DNA of 64,000 nt from UWMA-0277 sp965183885 (lineage in GTDB: Bacteria > Bacteroidota > Bacteroidia > Flavobacteriales > BACL11), in the NCBI GenBank assembly GCA_965183885.1, contig OZ238992.1:1364001-1428000 (forward strand), in the 5' to 3' direction. Positions within the stretch are counted from its first letter, which is position 1. The number at the start of each line of letters is the position of its first letter. Positions 7,196 through 15,487 of the stretch are shown piece after piece. The position numbers were made by a program, and so were the translations under genes. A model generated the notes under the pieces. That model had not been told where the DNA came from, made no database searches, and saw nothing but the letters and a program-made list of their open reading frames with translations.

Positions 7196-7307
7196 AGCTA
7201 GTGGTTATGTGTAATTCAGTTAATTTCTATAGATAACTCTATTATTATATTGGTTATAGAAAGTTTATCTGTTTTATGTTTTTTTAAATTGACCTACTCT
7301 TAAGCTT
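7196..7307. repeat. Island repeat element, copy 2 (leader of CBASS operon)
   Basis: About 112 bp related to 4711-4825. The hairpin is kept in spite of base changes: AGATAA pairs with TTATCT and CTAT with ATAG. It ends ~38 bp before the cdnE start. It may be a 5' leader structure, an attenuator or a recombination remnant. Confidence 0.7.
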
Positions 7308-7330
7308 TTCGGTATCTGCTTTATTTTTGT

Positions 7331-7537
7331 TTAGCTAGTATGGCATGCATTGCAGCATATATAGCAGCCATTAGTTTGGGAATAAATTTTTTCAGCATCT
7401 TTAACTGCATCACGGCAGGATATAAAAGCACCTAAGTATTCTTTGTTTCCTGATTTAGGAAGGTATCGGCAACCTTCAATATGAACTTCATGGTCGCCAT
7501 TAGCTTGAGCTTTCTTATTTACATAATACTTTTTCAT
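7331..7537 (-). CDS. Small cysteine-rich protein of unknown function
   Basis: This 68-residue protein begins MKKYYVNKKAQANGDHEVH. It has four cysteines near the C-terminus (GCYICCNACHTS) plus CRYLP and a CRDAV, arranged like a metal-binding or disulfide-rich knuckle. No signal peptide is visible, so zinc binding in the cytosol is more likely than disulfides. Similar short proteins are common and uncharacterised in Bacteroidota. It is co-oriented with the CBASS operon 173 bp further on, separated by the repeat element, so it could be a first gene of the island or an unrelated neighbour. Function unknown. Confidence 0.65.
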   Translation of the reverse strand: MKKYYVNKKAQANGDHEVHIEGCRYLPKSGNKEYLGAFISCRDAVKDAEKIYSQTNGCYICCNACHTS

Positions 7538-7566
7538 AAATTTATTCAGGTTAATATTTTTTGAGC

Positions 7567-7707
7567 TTAAATTCCAACATCAATCCCGTTAATGTCAACA
7601 TTAATATTGTGTTCTGTTCTTAATTGTTCTTTTAGTTCGTATTCAGTAGAACATGGGTTTACAATTGAACCTAGGCTACATAATAGGCAGATTAAGAAAT
7701 GGATCAT
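7567..7707 (-). CDS. Possible small secreted or lipid-anchored peptide
   Basis: A 46-codon frame runs from ATG 7707 to TAA 7567. It begins with a hydrophobic stretch (MIHFLICLLCSLGSIVNPC) and continues with a polar tail (STEYELKEQLRTEHNINVD). The start resembles a signal peptide with cysteines, but there is no clean lipobox. No known family was recognised and coding potential was judged only by composition, so it may be spurious. Confidence 0.3.
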   Translation of the reverse strand: MIHFLICLLCSLGSIVNPCSTEYELKEQLRTEHNINVDINGIDVGI

Positions 7708-7840
7708 AAATAGAGTTTTTTTTGATTAATAATTTTAGCAAATGAAAAGAAAGATTCCTTTTAAAGAAAAGACATTTAAGTAGATAAATCACAAACAAAA
7801 TAAAATGTATAAATTTGTAATCATTACAAATGTGAATATT

Positions 7841-9358
7841 ATGAAATCATATCTAGAAGTAGCAGGGCTAATATTATCTATGAGCGTTGATGAAGTTAAT
7901 ATATTGAAGAAATATATTACATCCTTTGATAAGACTAAAAAGGAGAAGGAATCAAAATATATAATTCTTATAAATCATATAATCCACGAACAAGGAGAAA
8001 AAGAAAATGAAATATTTTATCAATTATATCCTAATAAGGAATTAAAGCCCTTTAGAGCTTTATGTTATCGATTAAGAGATAAAGCCTTGGAAAGCCTTAT
8101 TTTAGAAGTAAATGTAAATAGGAAAAATCAGTTGACTCCCTATGGTAGAGCCTTTATACGAGTAAATAAAATGATTATGGAATTGCGTCTTTGTTTTACA
8201 AGAGGGCAGGAGGAGTTAGGAATGAAGTTGATTGAAAAAGTAATTGTTACTGGAGGTAAGTATGGATTTTATGACGAAGTAATACAAGTACTATATATAA
8301 AACAAAAGGTAGTAAATGTTAAATACGGCTCAAAGAAAGAAAGAAAACTGGCAGAAAAGATTGAATACTATGAGTTGTTAAGAGATTCTTTGCTTTTAGC
8401 AAATAAATATATTGATAGGCTGCATGGGGAAACAGCTTTTAAAAAATCAAAATCCAAAAAGATTACTTATTATGAAAAAGCAATTCAAGATATAGAAAAG
8501 AGGGTTAAGCAAGCTAGTTCAAAAGAATTGTATTATCAGTTGCAGTGGATGAAGATGCAGTATTCTCAAGAACAAAAAGACTATAAGCAATCATTATATT
8601 ATGCATCTAATTTACTTAGCTATATTCTTGCAGAGCCCTTTGTGTATAAGCATATCCGAAAAGGAACTATTTTATTAAATATTGCTCATAATAAAATATT
8701 TACGGGTCAGATAGAAACTGCCTTAGCTGATGCAGATTTAGCTATAGAATACCTTCCAAAATACACGCATAATTATTACTTATTGCAAGAAGTTAGGTTT
8801 CATATTATGTATTATAGTAATAAAGGAGAGGATGCATTAGCTTTAGCACAAAAAATGTGTTTAGATGAGCACCCAGATAAAACAGATTTTCAGGAAGATA
8901 AATGGCATTATTGGTTAGCAGTTTGTTTGTTTAATAACAAGCAGTTTGCAGCAGCCCAAAAGGAGTTAGAGAAGGTACAAGAACTAAGAAGAGATACCGA
9001 GGGTTGGAACTTAAGTATTAGGATACTTAATATTATTTGTTCAATTTCTCTAGGTTTAGAACAGAAAACAGAAAGACAAATACAAGCCTTAAAAAGACAA
9101 TATAATAGAAGGCCTAACATTCAAGTAAGATTGAAAACAATATTGTCTATACTATTATCTTTAGAGGGAGAGCTAAATTTTAAATCTGTTTATAAGGAGC
9201 ATCAATTAGCCTTTGATAAATTAGAAAAGCGTAAAGGTTGGTATAAGTGGGATGTAAAAACACCTGAGCTATTTTTATTCGACCAGTGGTTCCTTTCTAT
9301 GATGGATGATGAAAAAGAATACAGCCCTAACTATAAAGAATTACTTAGTGATGAATAA
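7841..9358 (+). CDS. Helical-repeat (TPR-like) protein of unknown function
   Basis: This protein has about 505 residues. The frame opens at ATG 7805, but a TAAATTTG -7-type box at 7810-7817 lies inside that leader and 24 bp before ATG 7841, so the second ATG is preferred. Sequence is rich in Lys, Glu, Tyr and Leu and almost entirely helical. Middle and C-terminal parts show TPR-like pairs: YKQSLYYASNLLSYILAEPF, TGQIETALADADLAIEYLP, and FNNKQFAAAQKELEKV. No signal peptide, membrane segment or catalytic motif was found. It is probably a cytosolic scaffold. It sits at the edge of the defence island, divergent from it, and any link to CBASS is speculative. Confidence 0.65.
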   Translation: MKSYLEVAGLILSMSVDEVNILKKYITSFDKTKKEKESKYIILINHIIHEQGEKENEIFYQLYPNKELKPFRALCYRLRDKALESLILEVNVNRKNQLTPYGRAFIRVNKMIMELRLCFTRGQEELGMKLIEKVIVTGGKYGFYDEVIQVLYIKQKVVNVKYGSKKERKLAEKIEYYELLRDSLLLANKYIDRLHGETAFKKSKSKKITYYEKAIQDIEKRVKQASSKELYYQLQWMKMQYSQEQKDYKQSLYYASNLLSYILAEPFVYKHIRKGTILLNIAHNKIFTGQIETALADADLAIEYLPKYTHNYYLLQEVRFHIMYYSNKGEDALALAQKMCLDEHPDKTDFQEDKWHYWLAVCLFNNKQFAAAQKELEKVQELRRDTEGWNLSIRILNIICSISLGLEQKTERQIQALKRQYNRRPNIQVRLKTILSILLSLEGELNFKSVYKEHQLAFDKLEKRKGWYKWDVKTPELFLFDQWFLSMMDDEKEYSPNYKELLSDE

Positions 9359-9400
9359 GAAAACAGTAAAATTTTACTAATTCCCTTGGCTACCTTTCCA

Positions 9401-10585
9401 TTAAAGGCTTTTTAGTATTTCCTGTGTAGCGCCACTTTTTGTATTGATATATTCTGTGGCAATTTTGCTGTCAAAATTCTTAAACCCTGCAATGGCTTTT
9501 TCAAGAGAAGCATAGTCCTTAATTGATACTGCTCCATTCAGTGCTATTAGGTCATTAGCCTCAGCAAACCTTGAGTAATTAGGACCAAAAACTACAGGTA
9601 ATCCATAAGTTACTGCTTCCAAGATGTTATGTATTCCTACTCCAAATCCTCCACCTATATAGGCTACAGCTCCATACCTATAAATACTTGATAATATTCC
9701 AATACTGTCAATTATAAGTACATTGTTAGTGTTTATATTTCCTACAGTTGCTTCTGAAAATAGTAAACCCTTGGTTTGCTCTTTTAAAGCTTTAAGGTGC
9801 TGCATTTCATGGGGTGCAATAATATAATTGTACTGAGGATTATTTCTTATAAATTGGATTAAAATAGCTTCATCTTTTGGCCAAGTGCTGCCACAAACAA
9901 TAGTTTTTTTATCTTTAGTAAAAGCAGCAATAAGGGGTAATTCTTTTGGATTGCTTACTTTTTCTAAAACGCTATCAAAACGCGTATCGCCACTTACAGT
10001 TACATTGGTATATCCAATGCCAGCTAATAATTCTTTAGAGCTCTTATTTTGCACAAAAAAGTGGCTTACATTCTCCAATTGTTTTGCAAACCATTTGTAT
10101 TTGAAAAAAGCTTGTTCAGCCCTAAATATTGTAGCTACAGTATAAAAAGGAATCTGCTGTTCTTTAAGCTGTTTCATGTAGTTGAACCAAAATTCATACT
10201 TAATAAATACAGCTTTTATAGGTTGCACCAGTGTTATAAACTGTTTGGCATTATTAGGCGTATCGGCAGGAAGGTAAAAAACCCAATCAGCACCCTCATA
10301 GTTTCTCCTAATTTCATAACCCGATGGGGAAAAGAAAGTAAGTAGTATTTTGTGTTTAGGATGCTTTTTTTTATAGCCTTCAATAATAGGTTTCCCTTGT
10401 TCAAACTCACCTAATGAGGCGCAATGAAACCAAACAATATCTTTTTCCTTATTTAGTGCTTTTTCTAGCTTTGTAAATAGCTGTTTTCTTCCCTTTACCC
10501 ATTGTTTTGCTTTAGGGTTAAATAGTGCCGCAATATTTACGGTAAATACATATAGCTGTATGCTTATGTTATAAAGAAGCTTCAT
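9401..10585 (-). CDS. waaA: 3-deoxy-D-manno-octulosonic acid (Kdo) transferase
   Basis: This 394-residue protein adds Kdo to lipid A precursor at the inner membrane, using CMP-Kdo. It has an N-terminal membrane-associated helix, then the family motif WFHCASLGEFEQGKPII, then SPSGYEIRRNYEGADWVFYLPADTPNNA. The C-terminal GT-B half carries GSTWPKDEAI, IIAPHEM and GGGFGVGIHNILEA, the nucleotide-sugar binding region. Length is normal. Its ATG directly abuts the stop of the upstream outer-membrane protein gene, so the two are likely co-transcribed. Confidence 0.93.
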   Translation of the reverse strand: MKLLYNISIQLYVFTVNIAALFNPKAKQWVKGRKQLFTKLEKALNKEKDIVWFHCASLGEFEQGKPIIEGYKKKHPKHKILLTFFSPSGYEIRRNYEGADWVFYLPADTPNNAKQFITLVQPIKAVFIKYEFWFNYMKQLKEQQIPFYTVATIFRAEQAFFKYKWFAKQLENVSHFFVQNKSSKELLAGIGYTNVTVSGDTRFDSVLEKVSNPKELPLIAAFTKDKKTIVCGSTWPKDEAILIQFIRNNPQYNYIIAPHEMQHLKALKEQTKGLLFSEATVGNINTNNVLIIDSIGILSSIYRYGAVAYIGGGFGVGIHNILEAVTYGLPVVFGPNYSRFAEANDLIALNGAVSIKDYASLEKAIAGFKNFDSKIATEYINTKSGATQEILKSL

Positions 10586-11314
10586 TTAGTAATAATGAAA
10601 TTCTTCTTCATTTTTTCGGTGTACAGGAATAATAATACCCATGTTTATTCCTAATAGATTATCCCAACTTCTAGTTTCTGTGGTGTACTCCATTTTATCA
10701 AAAAGATAAGGTCGCTGTATTTGAGTATTTGCTATTGTCATGTTTATTCCAGTATAGAATTGAAATTTCCCATTCTTACTGTAATATTTATAGGAAGCTT
10801 CCCACTTGGTGCTAATGCCATTAGTGTATCTGTCATAGCCTTTTTTATATTCTTCATCAAGCTGAGGAACGCTCTGATTTTTAGTGTCAATAAAAATTTT
10901 ATGCTCTAAATAACCAATGCCTCCTGAAAAATAGAACCCGCTCAAACTTTTTTTCTTTGGATGATAAGCGTAACCAATAAATAGATGTGCATCAAATCCT
11001 CTTTCCATTAAAATAACATTTGCATAAGTACCATCACTACTAATTATAGCTCCTATATCGGTACTAATATTGTCAAATATTGTGGAGTCTTTTACATTGC
11101 TTCCAAAAATATAGTTTGCTTCAATTCCATAAAATAGATTGCTTTCTCTCTCTTTAAAAAAAGAAAATCCAACTGCGGAATTATCTCCAAAGCGATCACT
11201 TAAATCGCCAATAGGAAATTGATGAGTGTAACCAAAGCTAAAGGCACTTTGTTTATTCTGAGCAATAGCAGGAGTAATTATCAGTAAGGTCAATAAGGTT
11301 AATAGCGTTCTCAT
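10586..11314 (-). CDS. Outer-membrane beta-barrel protein, function unknown
   Basis: This 242-residue protein has a signal peptide (LLTLLTLLIITPAIAQ) and then alternating polar/aromatic strands such as SAFSFGYTHQFPIGDL, FYGIEANYIFGSNV and FYFSGGIGYLEH. It ends in strands with NLLGINMGIIIPVHR. The pattern fits an eight- to ten-stranded outer-membrane barrel. No specific family was recognised. It sits directly upstream of waaA with no gap, which may only reflect shared transcription rather than a shared pathway. Confidence 0.7.
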   Translation of the reverse strand: MRTLLTLLTLLIITPAIAQNKQSAFSFGYTHQFPIGDLSDRFGDNSAVGFSFFKERESNLFYGIEANYIFGSNVKDSTIFDNISTDIGAIISSDGTYANVILMERGFDAHLFIGYAYHPKKKSLSGFYFSGGIGYLEHKIFIDTKNQSVPQLDEEYKKGYDRYTNGISTKWEASYKYYSKNGKFQFYTGINMTIANTQIQRPYLFDKMEYTTETRSWDNLLGINMGIIIPVHRKNEEEFHYY

Positions 11315-11388
11315 AGGTAGTTTTCAGATTTGTGGCTAAAATACATTTTCAGTTGCGAATAAACGCAAAGCATTGTGTAATAATTGCC

Positions 11389-11396
11389 TATATTTG
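11389..11396 (+). promoter_or_regulatory. Candidate -7 element (TATATTTG) of rfbB
   Basis: TATATTTG fits the Bacteroidota -7 consensus TAnnTTTG and lies 27 bp before the rfbB start chosen here. No TTG-type -33 element sits at the ideal distance, so support is partial. Confidence 0.4.
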
Positions 11397-11423
11397 TTGA
11401 CTATTTTAAAATTAATCTTAAAG

Positions 11424-12473
11424 ATGAGCAAAACAATATTAATAACAGGAGGGGCAGGCTTTATAGGTTCGCACGTGGTTCGTTTATTTGTAGAAAAATA
11501 TAAGGACTATAAAATAGTTAATTTAGACAAGTTAACTTATGCAGGAAATCTAGAAAACCTAAGAGATATTGAGGGGAAGGATAATTATATCTTTGAAAAA
11601 GGAGATATTGTTGATGAAGGCTACATTAAAGGTTTATTTGATAAGTACCAGTTTGATGGTGTAATACATTTGGCTGCCGAAAGTCATGTAGATAGATCAA
11701 TTACTAATCCTATGGAGTTTATTATGACTAATGTAGTAGGAACAGTCAATTTATTAAATGCAGCAAAAAACTCATGGAAAGGTAAAGAAGAAGGAAAGTT
11801 GTTTTACCATGTTTCTACTGATGAGGTTTATGGTAGCTTGGGTGAAACAGGACTTTTCTTAGAAACAACTCCTTACGACCCTCAATCTCCATATTCATCT
11901 TCTAAAGCAAGTTCCGATCATTTTGTTAGGGCTTATGGAAATACTTATGCTATGCCATTTGTAATTTCAAATTGCTCTAATAATTACGGTCCTAATCAGT
12001 TTCCTGAAAAATTATTACCACTGTTTATTAATAATATCAGAAACTCAAAAGCATTGCCTGTTTATGGTGATGGAAAATTTACCAGAGATTGGTTGTATGT
12101 AGTGGACCATGCTAAGGCTATTGATAAAATTTATCATAAAGGAAAACAAGGAGAAACGTATAATATTGGAGGGTTTAACGAGTGGACAAATATTGATTTG
12201 ATAAAAGTACTTTGTAAGCAAATGGATAATGCATTAGGAAATGCTGAGGGTACTGCTGAGGGCTTAATAACTTATGTAAAGGATAGGCCTGGGCACGATA
12301 AGCGCTATGCAATTGATGCCAATAAATTAAAGAATGAATTAGGGTGGGAGCCTTCCTTACAATTTGAAGAAGGACTTGCTAAAACAATAGCTTGGTACTT
12401 AGCAAATGAGCAGTGGATGGATAGTATTACCTCTGGAGAGTATCAGAAGTATTATCAAGAACAATACAGCTAA
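11424..12473 (+). CDS. rfbB: dTDP-glucose 4,6-dehydratase
   Basis: This 349-residue enzyme converts dTDP-glucose to dTDP-4-keto-6-deoxyglucose, the second step of dTDP-rhamnose synthesis for LPS or capsule. ATG 11424 is chosen because the Rossmann motif ILITGGAGFIGSH follows directly; the frame upstream to 11373 is unlikely to be coding. Key motifs are STDEVYG (Thr and Asp-Glu catalytic residues), YSSSKASSDH (Tyr-xxx-Lys) and NNYGPNQFPEKLLP. No rfbA, rfbC or rfbD is in this window, so the rest of the pathway is elsewhere. A hairpin terminator follows at once. Confidence 0.93.
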   Translation: MSKTILITGGAGFIGSHVVRLFVEKYKDYKIVNLDKLTYAGNLENLRDIEGKDNYIFEKGDIVDEGYIKGLFDKYQFDGVIHLAAESHVDRSITNPMEFIMTNVVGTVNLLNAAKNSWKGKEEGKLFYHVSTDEVYGSLGETGLFLETTPYDPQSPYSSSKASSDHFVRAYGNTYAMPFVISNCSNNYGPNQFPEKLLPLFINNIRNSKALPVYGDGKFTRDWLYVVDHAKAIDKIYHKGKQGETYNIGGFNEWTNIDLIKVLCKQMDNALGNAEGTAEGLITYVKDRPGHDKRYAIDANKLKNELGWEPSLQFEEGLAKTIAWYLANEQWMDSITSGEYQKYYQEQYS

Positions 12474-12477
12474 AAAA

Positions 12478-12500
12478 ATGCCAGATTTATTATCTGGCAT
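12478..12500. terminator. Hairpin terminator between convergent rfbB and fabD
   Basis: ATGCCAGAT (12478-12486) pairs with ATCTGGCAT (12492-12500) around a 5-base loop. An A-run comes before and a T-run after, so it can stop transcription from both sides. Confidence 0.85.
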
Positions 12501-12522
12501 TTTAGTTTAAAAAGAATTAAGT

Positions 12523-13404
12523 TTAGATTGAAGCACTTTCAGTAGGTAGTTTGCGGTCTACTTTTTTAAACAGACCTTGTAGTACTTTTCCTGGTCCTAC
12601 CTCTATTACTGAAGTTAAACCATCAGCTATCATTTGCTCCATAGTTTGTGTCCATCGTACTGAAGCAGTAAGTTGCTTAATTAAATTATTTTTAATTTCA
12701 GCAGGGTCTGTAACAGCATTAGCAGTAACATTTTGATACACAGGACAGTTACCTTGAGTAAAGTTGGTTGCATTTATAGCTTGTTCTAACTCTGCTTTTG
12801 CAGGTTCCATAAGTGGAGAGTGAAATGCTCCTCCTACAGGAAGTTTAAGTGCTCTTCGGGCACCAGCTTCAGTAAGTTTTTCACAAGCAATATCAATACC
12901 TTTAATAGATCCTGAAATTACTAATTGCCCTGGGCAATTATAATTCGCAGCTACTACTACCTCATCAATTTCAGCACAAATGTTTTCTACTATTTCATTT
13001 TCAAGTCCTAATACAGCAGCCATAGTTGAAGGTTCAGCTTCACAAGCTTTTTGCATTGCTAATGCTCTTTTTGATACGAGTCTTAATCCATCTTCAAAAG
13101 ATAAATAGCCGGCTGCAACTAAGGCAGAGAATTCTCCTAAAGAGTGTCCTGCAACCATGTTTGGCTTAAAATCATTTCCTAATAACTTGGCTAAAATTAC
13201 CGAGTGTAAGAAAATAGCAGGTTGTGTTACTTTAGTTTGTTTTAAAGCTTCTGCATCTTCTCCAAACATAATATCAGTAATAGAAAATCCTAATATCTCA
13301 TTTGCTTTTTCAAAGAGCTCTTTTGCAAGTTCTGATGCTTCAAATAAATCTTTTCCCATTCCAGGAAATTGGGCTCCTTGCCCAGGAAATACATATGCTT
13401 TCAT
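12523..13404 (-). CDS. fabD: Malonyl-CoA:ACP transacylase
   Basis: This 293-residue enzyme loads malonyl groups onto acyl carrier protein for fatty-acid elongation. It opens with FPGQGAQFPGMGKDLF. The nucleophile serine is in GHSLGEFSALVAAG, and the catalytic histidine in GGAFHSPLMEPA. QNVTANAVTDP and VIEVGPGKVLQGL complete the family pattern. Length is normal and the fold is complete. It is followed by the bidirectional terminator shared with rfbB. Upstream lies folE, separated by a strong hairpin, so the two may not share an mRNA. Confidence 0.94.
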   Translation of the reverse strand: MKAYVFPGQGAQFPGMGKDLFEASELAKELFEKANEILGFSITDIMFGEDAEALKQTKVTQPAIFLHSVILAKLLGNDFKPNMVAGHSLGEFSALVAAGYLSFEDGLRLVSKRALAMQKACEAEPSTMAAVLGLENEIVENICAEIDEVVVAANYNCPGQLVISGSIKGIDIACEKLTEAGARRALKLPVGGAFHSPLMEPAKAELEQAINATNFTQGNCPVYQNVTANAVTDPAEIKNNLIKQLTASVRWTQTMEQMIADGLTSVIEVGPGKVLQGLFKKVDRKLPTESASI

Positions 13405-13431
13405 AATTTAGTTTTTGGTTGCTAGTTTTTG

Positions 13432-13470
13432 GTTGTTGGGATTAGTTTCTAGTAACTAATAACCAACAAC
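13432..13470. repeat. Strong intergenic hairpin between folE and fabD
   Basis: A two-segment stem is present: GTTGTTGG (13432-13439) with CCAACAAC (13463-13470), and ATTAGTT with AACTAAT inside it. There is no clear T-tract, so it may be a weak terminator or an mRNA-stabilising structure for the folE transcript. Confidence 0.6.
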
Positions 13471-13479
13471 TATTAGCTA

Positions 13480-14043
13480 TTATTTAATTAAGTTCATAAA
13501 TTCAGCTCTTGTTTTTTCATCGGACATAAATATTCCTGAAAAAGCTGAAGTTGTTGTTGAAGAGTGTTGTTTTTGTACTCCTCTCATTTGCATGCATAAA
13601 TGTTGTGCTTCTATCACAACAGCCACTCCTCTTGGGTTTAGCGTATCTTGTATGCAATCTTTTATTTCGTCTGTTAGGCGTTCTTGTACTTGTAGTCTTC
13701 TTGCAAAAACATCTACAATCCTTGGGATTTTACTTAGTCCAACTATATGTCCGTTTGGGATGTATGCAATGTGTGCTTTCCCAAAAAAAGGAAGCATATG
13801 GTGCTCACATAAGGAGTAAAGTTCAACATCTTTTACTAAAACCATCTGGCTATAGTCTTCAGCAAACATCGCTGATTTTAATATCTCAGTAGGATTTTGA
13901 TTATAGCCATTGGTTAAAAATTCCATTGATTTAGAAACTCTTTCTGGAGTTTTTTGTAAACCCTCTCTATCAGGATTTTCGCCAATTTCAGATAATACTG
14001 TTTTAATATTATCGGCTATATTTTTATTATAAGTATCACTCAT
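13480..14043 (-). CDS. folE: GTP cyclohydrolase I
   Basis: This 187-residue enzyme converts GTP to 7,8-dihydroneopterin triphosphate, the first step of folate (or queuosine-type) pterin synthesis. Typical motifs are DREGLQKTPERV, YSLCEHHMLPFFGKAHIAYIPNG (zinc Cys and His ligands), GLSKIPRIVDVFARRLQVQERL and CMQMRGVQKQHSST. Length fits the bacterial enzyme. It is divergent from mqnB with a short shared promoter region. folC, a later folate gene, lies at 39.6 kb. Confidence 0.95.
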   Translation of the reverse strand: MSDTYNKNIADNIKTVLSEIGENPDREGLQKTPERVSKSMEFLTNGYNQNPTEILKSAMFAEDYSQMVLVKDVELYSLCEHHMLPFFGKAHIAYIPNGHIVGLSKIPRIVDVFARRLQVQERLTDEIKDCIQDTLNPRGVAVVIEAQHLCMQMRGVQKQHSSTTTSAFSGIFMSDEKTRAEFMNLIK

Positions 14044-14062
14044 GTTATTAAAAAATTGGCTG

Positions 14063-14070
14063 CAAATATA
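14063..14070 (-). promoter_or_regulatory. Candidate -7 element (TATATTTG) of folE
   Basis: On the minus strand this reads TATATTTG, a match to TAnnTTTG, 20 bp before the folE start. It faces a second such element for mqnB. Confidence 0.45.
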
Positions 14071-14086
14071 CTACCTTTTCTTTTGG

Positions 14087-14094
14087 TATATTTG
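14087..14094 (+). promoter_or_regulatory. Candidate -7 element (TATATTTG) of mqnB
   Basis: TATATTTG lies only 5 bp before the mqnB ATG, which would give an almost leaderless mRNA. If the true promoter is elsewhere this match is chance. Confidence 0.35.
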
Positions 14095-14098
14095 CCAA

Positions 14099-14683
14099 AT
14101 GAAAATACTCTTAATAGCAGCTACAGAATTTGAAGTTGTTTCAGCTAAGTTTAAGGATTGTGATATTCTTATTTCAGGAGTTGGGATGTTAAATACAGCT
14201 GTGGCTCTTGCTAAAGCTTTAGCAGCTAATAAATACGATTTAGTAATTAATATGGGAGTAGCAGGGGCATTTAATACTGCTTTAAGTATTGGTGATGTGG
14301 TTGAGGTAACTGAAGATTGCTTGTCAGAACTAGGTGCTGAGGATGGTACAGAATTTTTAGAGCCAGAGCAAATGGGTTTAGCTCTGAAAACTAATTTTAA
14401 AGTACAAGCTAAAACCAATTTGATAAAAACAAAAGGGATTACGGTAAATACTGTGCATGGTAACGAGGCTGCTATTGCTGTAATAAGAGAGCGGTTAAAT
14501 CCTGATGTGGAAAGCATGGAGGGTGCTGCTTGTTTTATGCTTTGTGAAGAGTTTAAAACCCCGTGTATACAAATAAGAGCTATTTCTAACAGGGTAGAAA
14601 GAAGAAATAAAGCAAATTGGGATTTACCTTTAGCAATTAGCAACTTAAATATTGAAGTAGAACAAATAATAAAAGCACTATGA
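14099..14683 (+). CDS. mqnB: Futalosine hydrolase
   Basis: This 194-residue member of the nucleoside-phosphorylase fold removes the base from futalosine in the futalosine route to menaquinone. ATG 14099 is chosen because MKILLIAATEFEV is the usual N-terminus; the frame back to 14042 overlaps the folE start. Motifs include ISGVGMLNTAVALAKAL, VINMGVAGAF, and VESMEGAACFMLC with the conserved Met-Glu pair. Its stop overlaps the next gene by 4 bp, so mqnB and mqnD are translationally coupled. mqnA, mqnC and mqnE are not in the window. Confidence 0.9.
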   Translation: MKILLIAATEFEVVSAKFKDCDILISGVGMLNTAVALAKALAANKYDLVINMGVAGAFNTALSIGDVVEVTEDCLSELGAEDGTEFLEPEQMGLALKTNFKVQAKTNLIKTKGITVNTVHGNEAAIAVIRERLNPDVESMEGAACFMLCEEFKTPCIQIRAISNRVERRNKANWDLPLAISNLNIEVEQIIKAL

Positions 14684-15486
14684 AGCTAACTTTAGGTTTT
14701 TCACCTTGCCCAAATGATACTTTTATTTTTGATGCTATGGTGCATCATAAAATTGATACTGAAGGTTTGGAATTTGATGTAGTTTTTGCGGATGTAGAAC
14801 AATTAAATAAGTGGGCTTTTGAAGGGAAGCTAGCGGCTACAAAACTGAGTTATAATGCTTTTACACATTGTGCTGATACCTATGCTTTACTAGATAGTGG
14901 TTCTGCTCTAGGAAATAATTGTGGACCCTTATTAATTAAAAAGCCAAATACTGAGTTAAGTGCTAATAGTAGTATTGCAATTCCTGGAGCGTTTACCACG
15001 GCCAATATGCTTTTAAGTATTGCTTTTCCTGAGATGAAGAACAAGAAAGTTGCTTTATTTTCTGACATTGAAAACCTTGTTATTAATGGTGAAGTGGATG
15101 CAGGTTTAATTATTCATGAAAACCGATTTACTTATGCTGATAAAGGTTTGGTTAAGGTAAAAGATTTGGGTGAATTTTGGGAAACAACAACAGGGCTTCC
15201 TATTCCACTTGGTGGTATAGTTGTAAAACGAGAGTTGCCTTTAGAGGTACAGCAAAAATTAGAGCGTGTACTCAAAAAAAGTGTGGCATATGCTTTTGAA
15301 AATCCAGATGATTCTTCAGCTTATGTGCAATGCCACTCCCAAGAAATGGAAAAAGAAGTAGTAGATGCACATATTAATTTATATGTAAACAAGTATTCTC
15401 TTTCTTTAGCAGAACAGGGGAGAAAAGCAATTGCACTACTTTTTGAGAAACAAGGAAAAAGTAGTGCAAATATATTTGTAAGCTAG
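14680..15486 (+). CDS. mqnD: 1,4-dihydroxy-6-naphthoate synthase
   Basis: This 268-residue periplasmic-binding-fold enzyme converts cyclic de-hypoxanthine futalosine to 1,4-dihydroxy-6-naphthoate, a menaquinone precursor. The N-terminus LTLGFSPCPNDTFIFDAMVHH is diagnostic. TKLSYNAF, GPLLI and GLIIHENRFTY follow as in the family, and the loop with LPIPLGGIVV near residue 170 is conserved. It is coupled to mqnB by a 4-bp overlap. Its presence shows the organism makes menaquinone by the futalosine route. Confidence 0.92.
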   Translation: MKLTLGFSPCPNDTFIFDAMVHHKIDTEGLEFDVVFADVEQLNKWAFEGKLAATKLSYNAFTHCADTYALLDSGSALGNNCGPLLIKKPNTELSANSSIAIPGAFTTANMLLSIAFPEMKNKKVALFSDIENLVINGEVDAGLIIHENRFTYADKGLVKVKDLGEFWETTTGLPIPLGGIVVKRELPLEVQQKLERVLKKSVAYAFENPDDSSAYVQCHSQEMEKEVVDAHINLYVNKYSLSLAEQGRKAIALLFEKQGKSSANIFVS

Positions 15487-15487
15487 T

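Noticed and set aside
14071..14643. 190-codon frame antisense to mqnB
   Set aside because: mqnB and its coupling to mqnD are clear. The antisense frame has no domain and a low-complexity composition.
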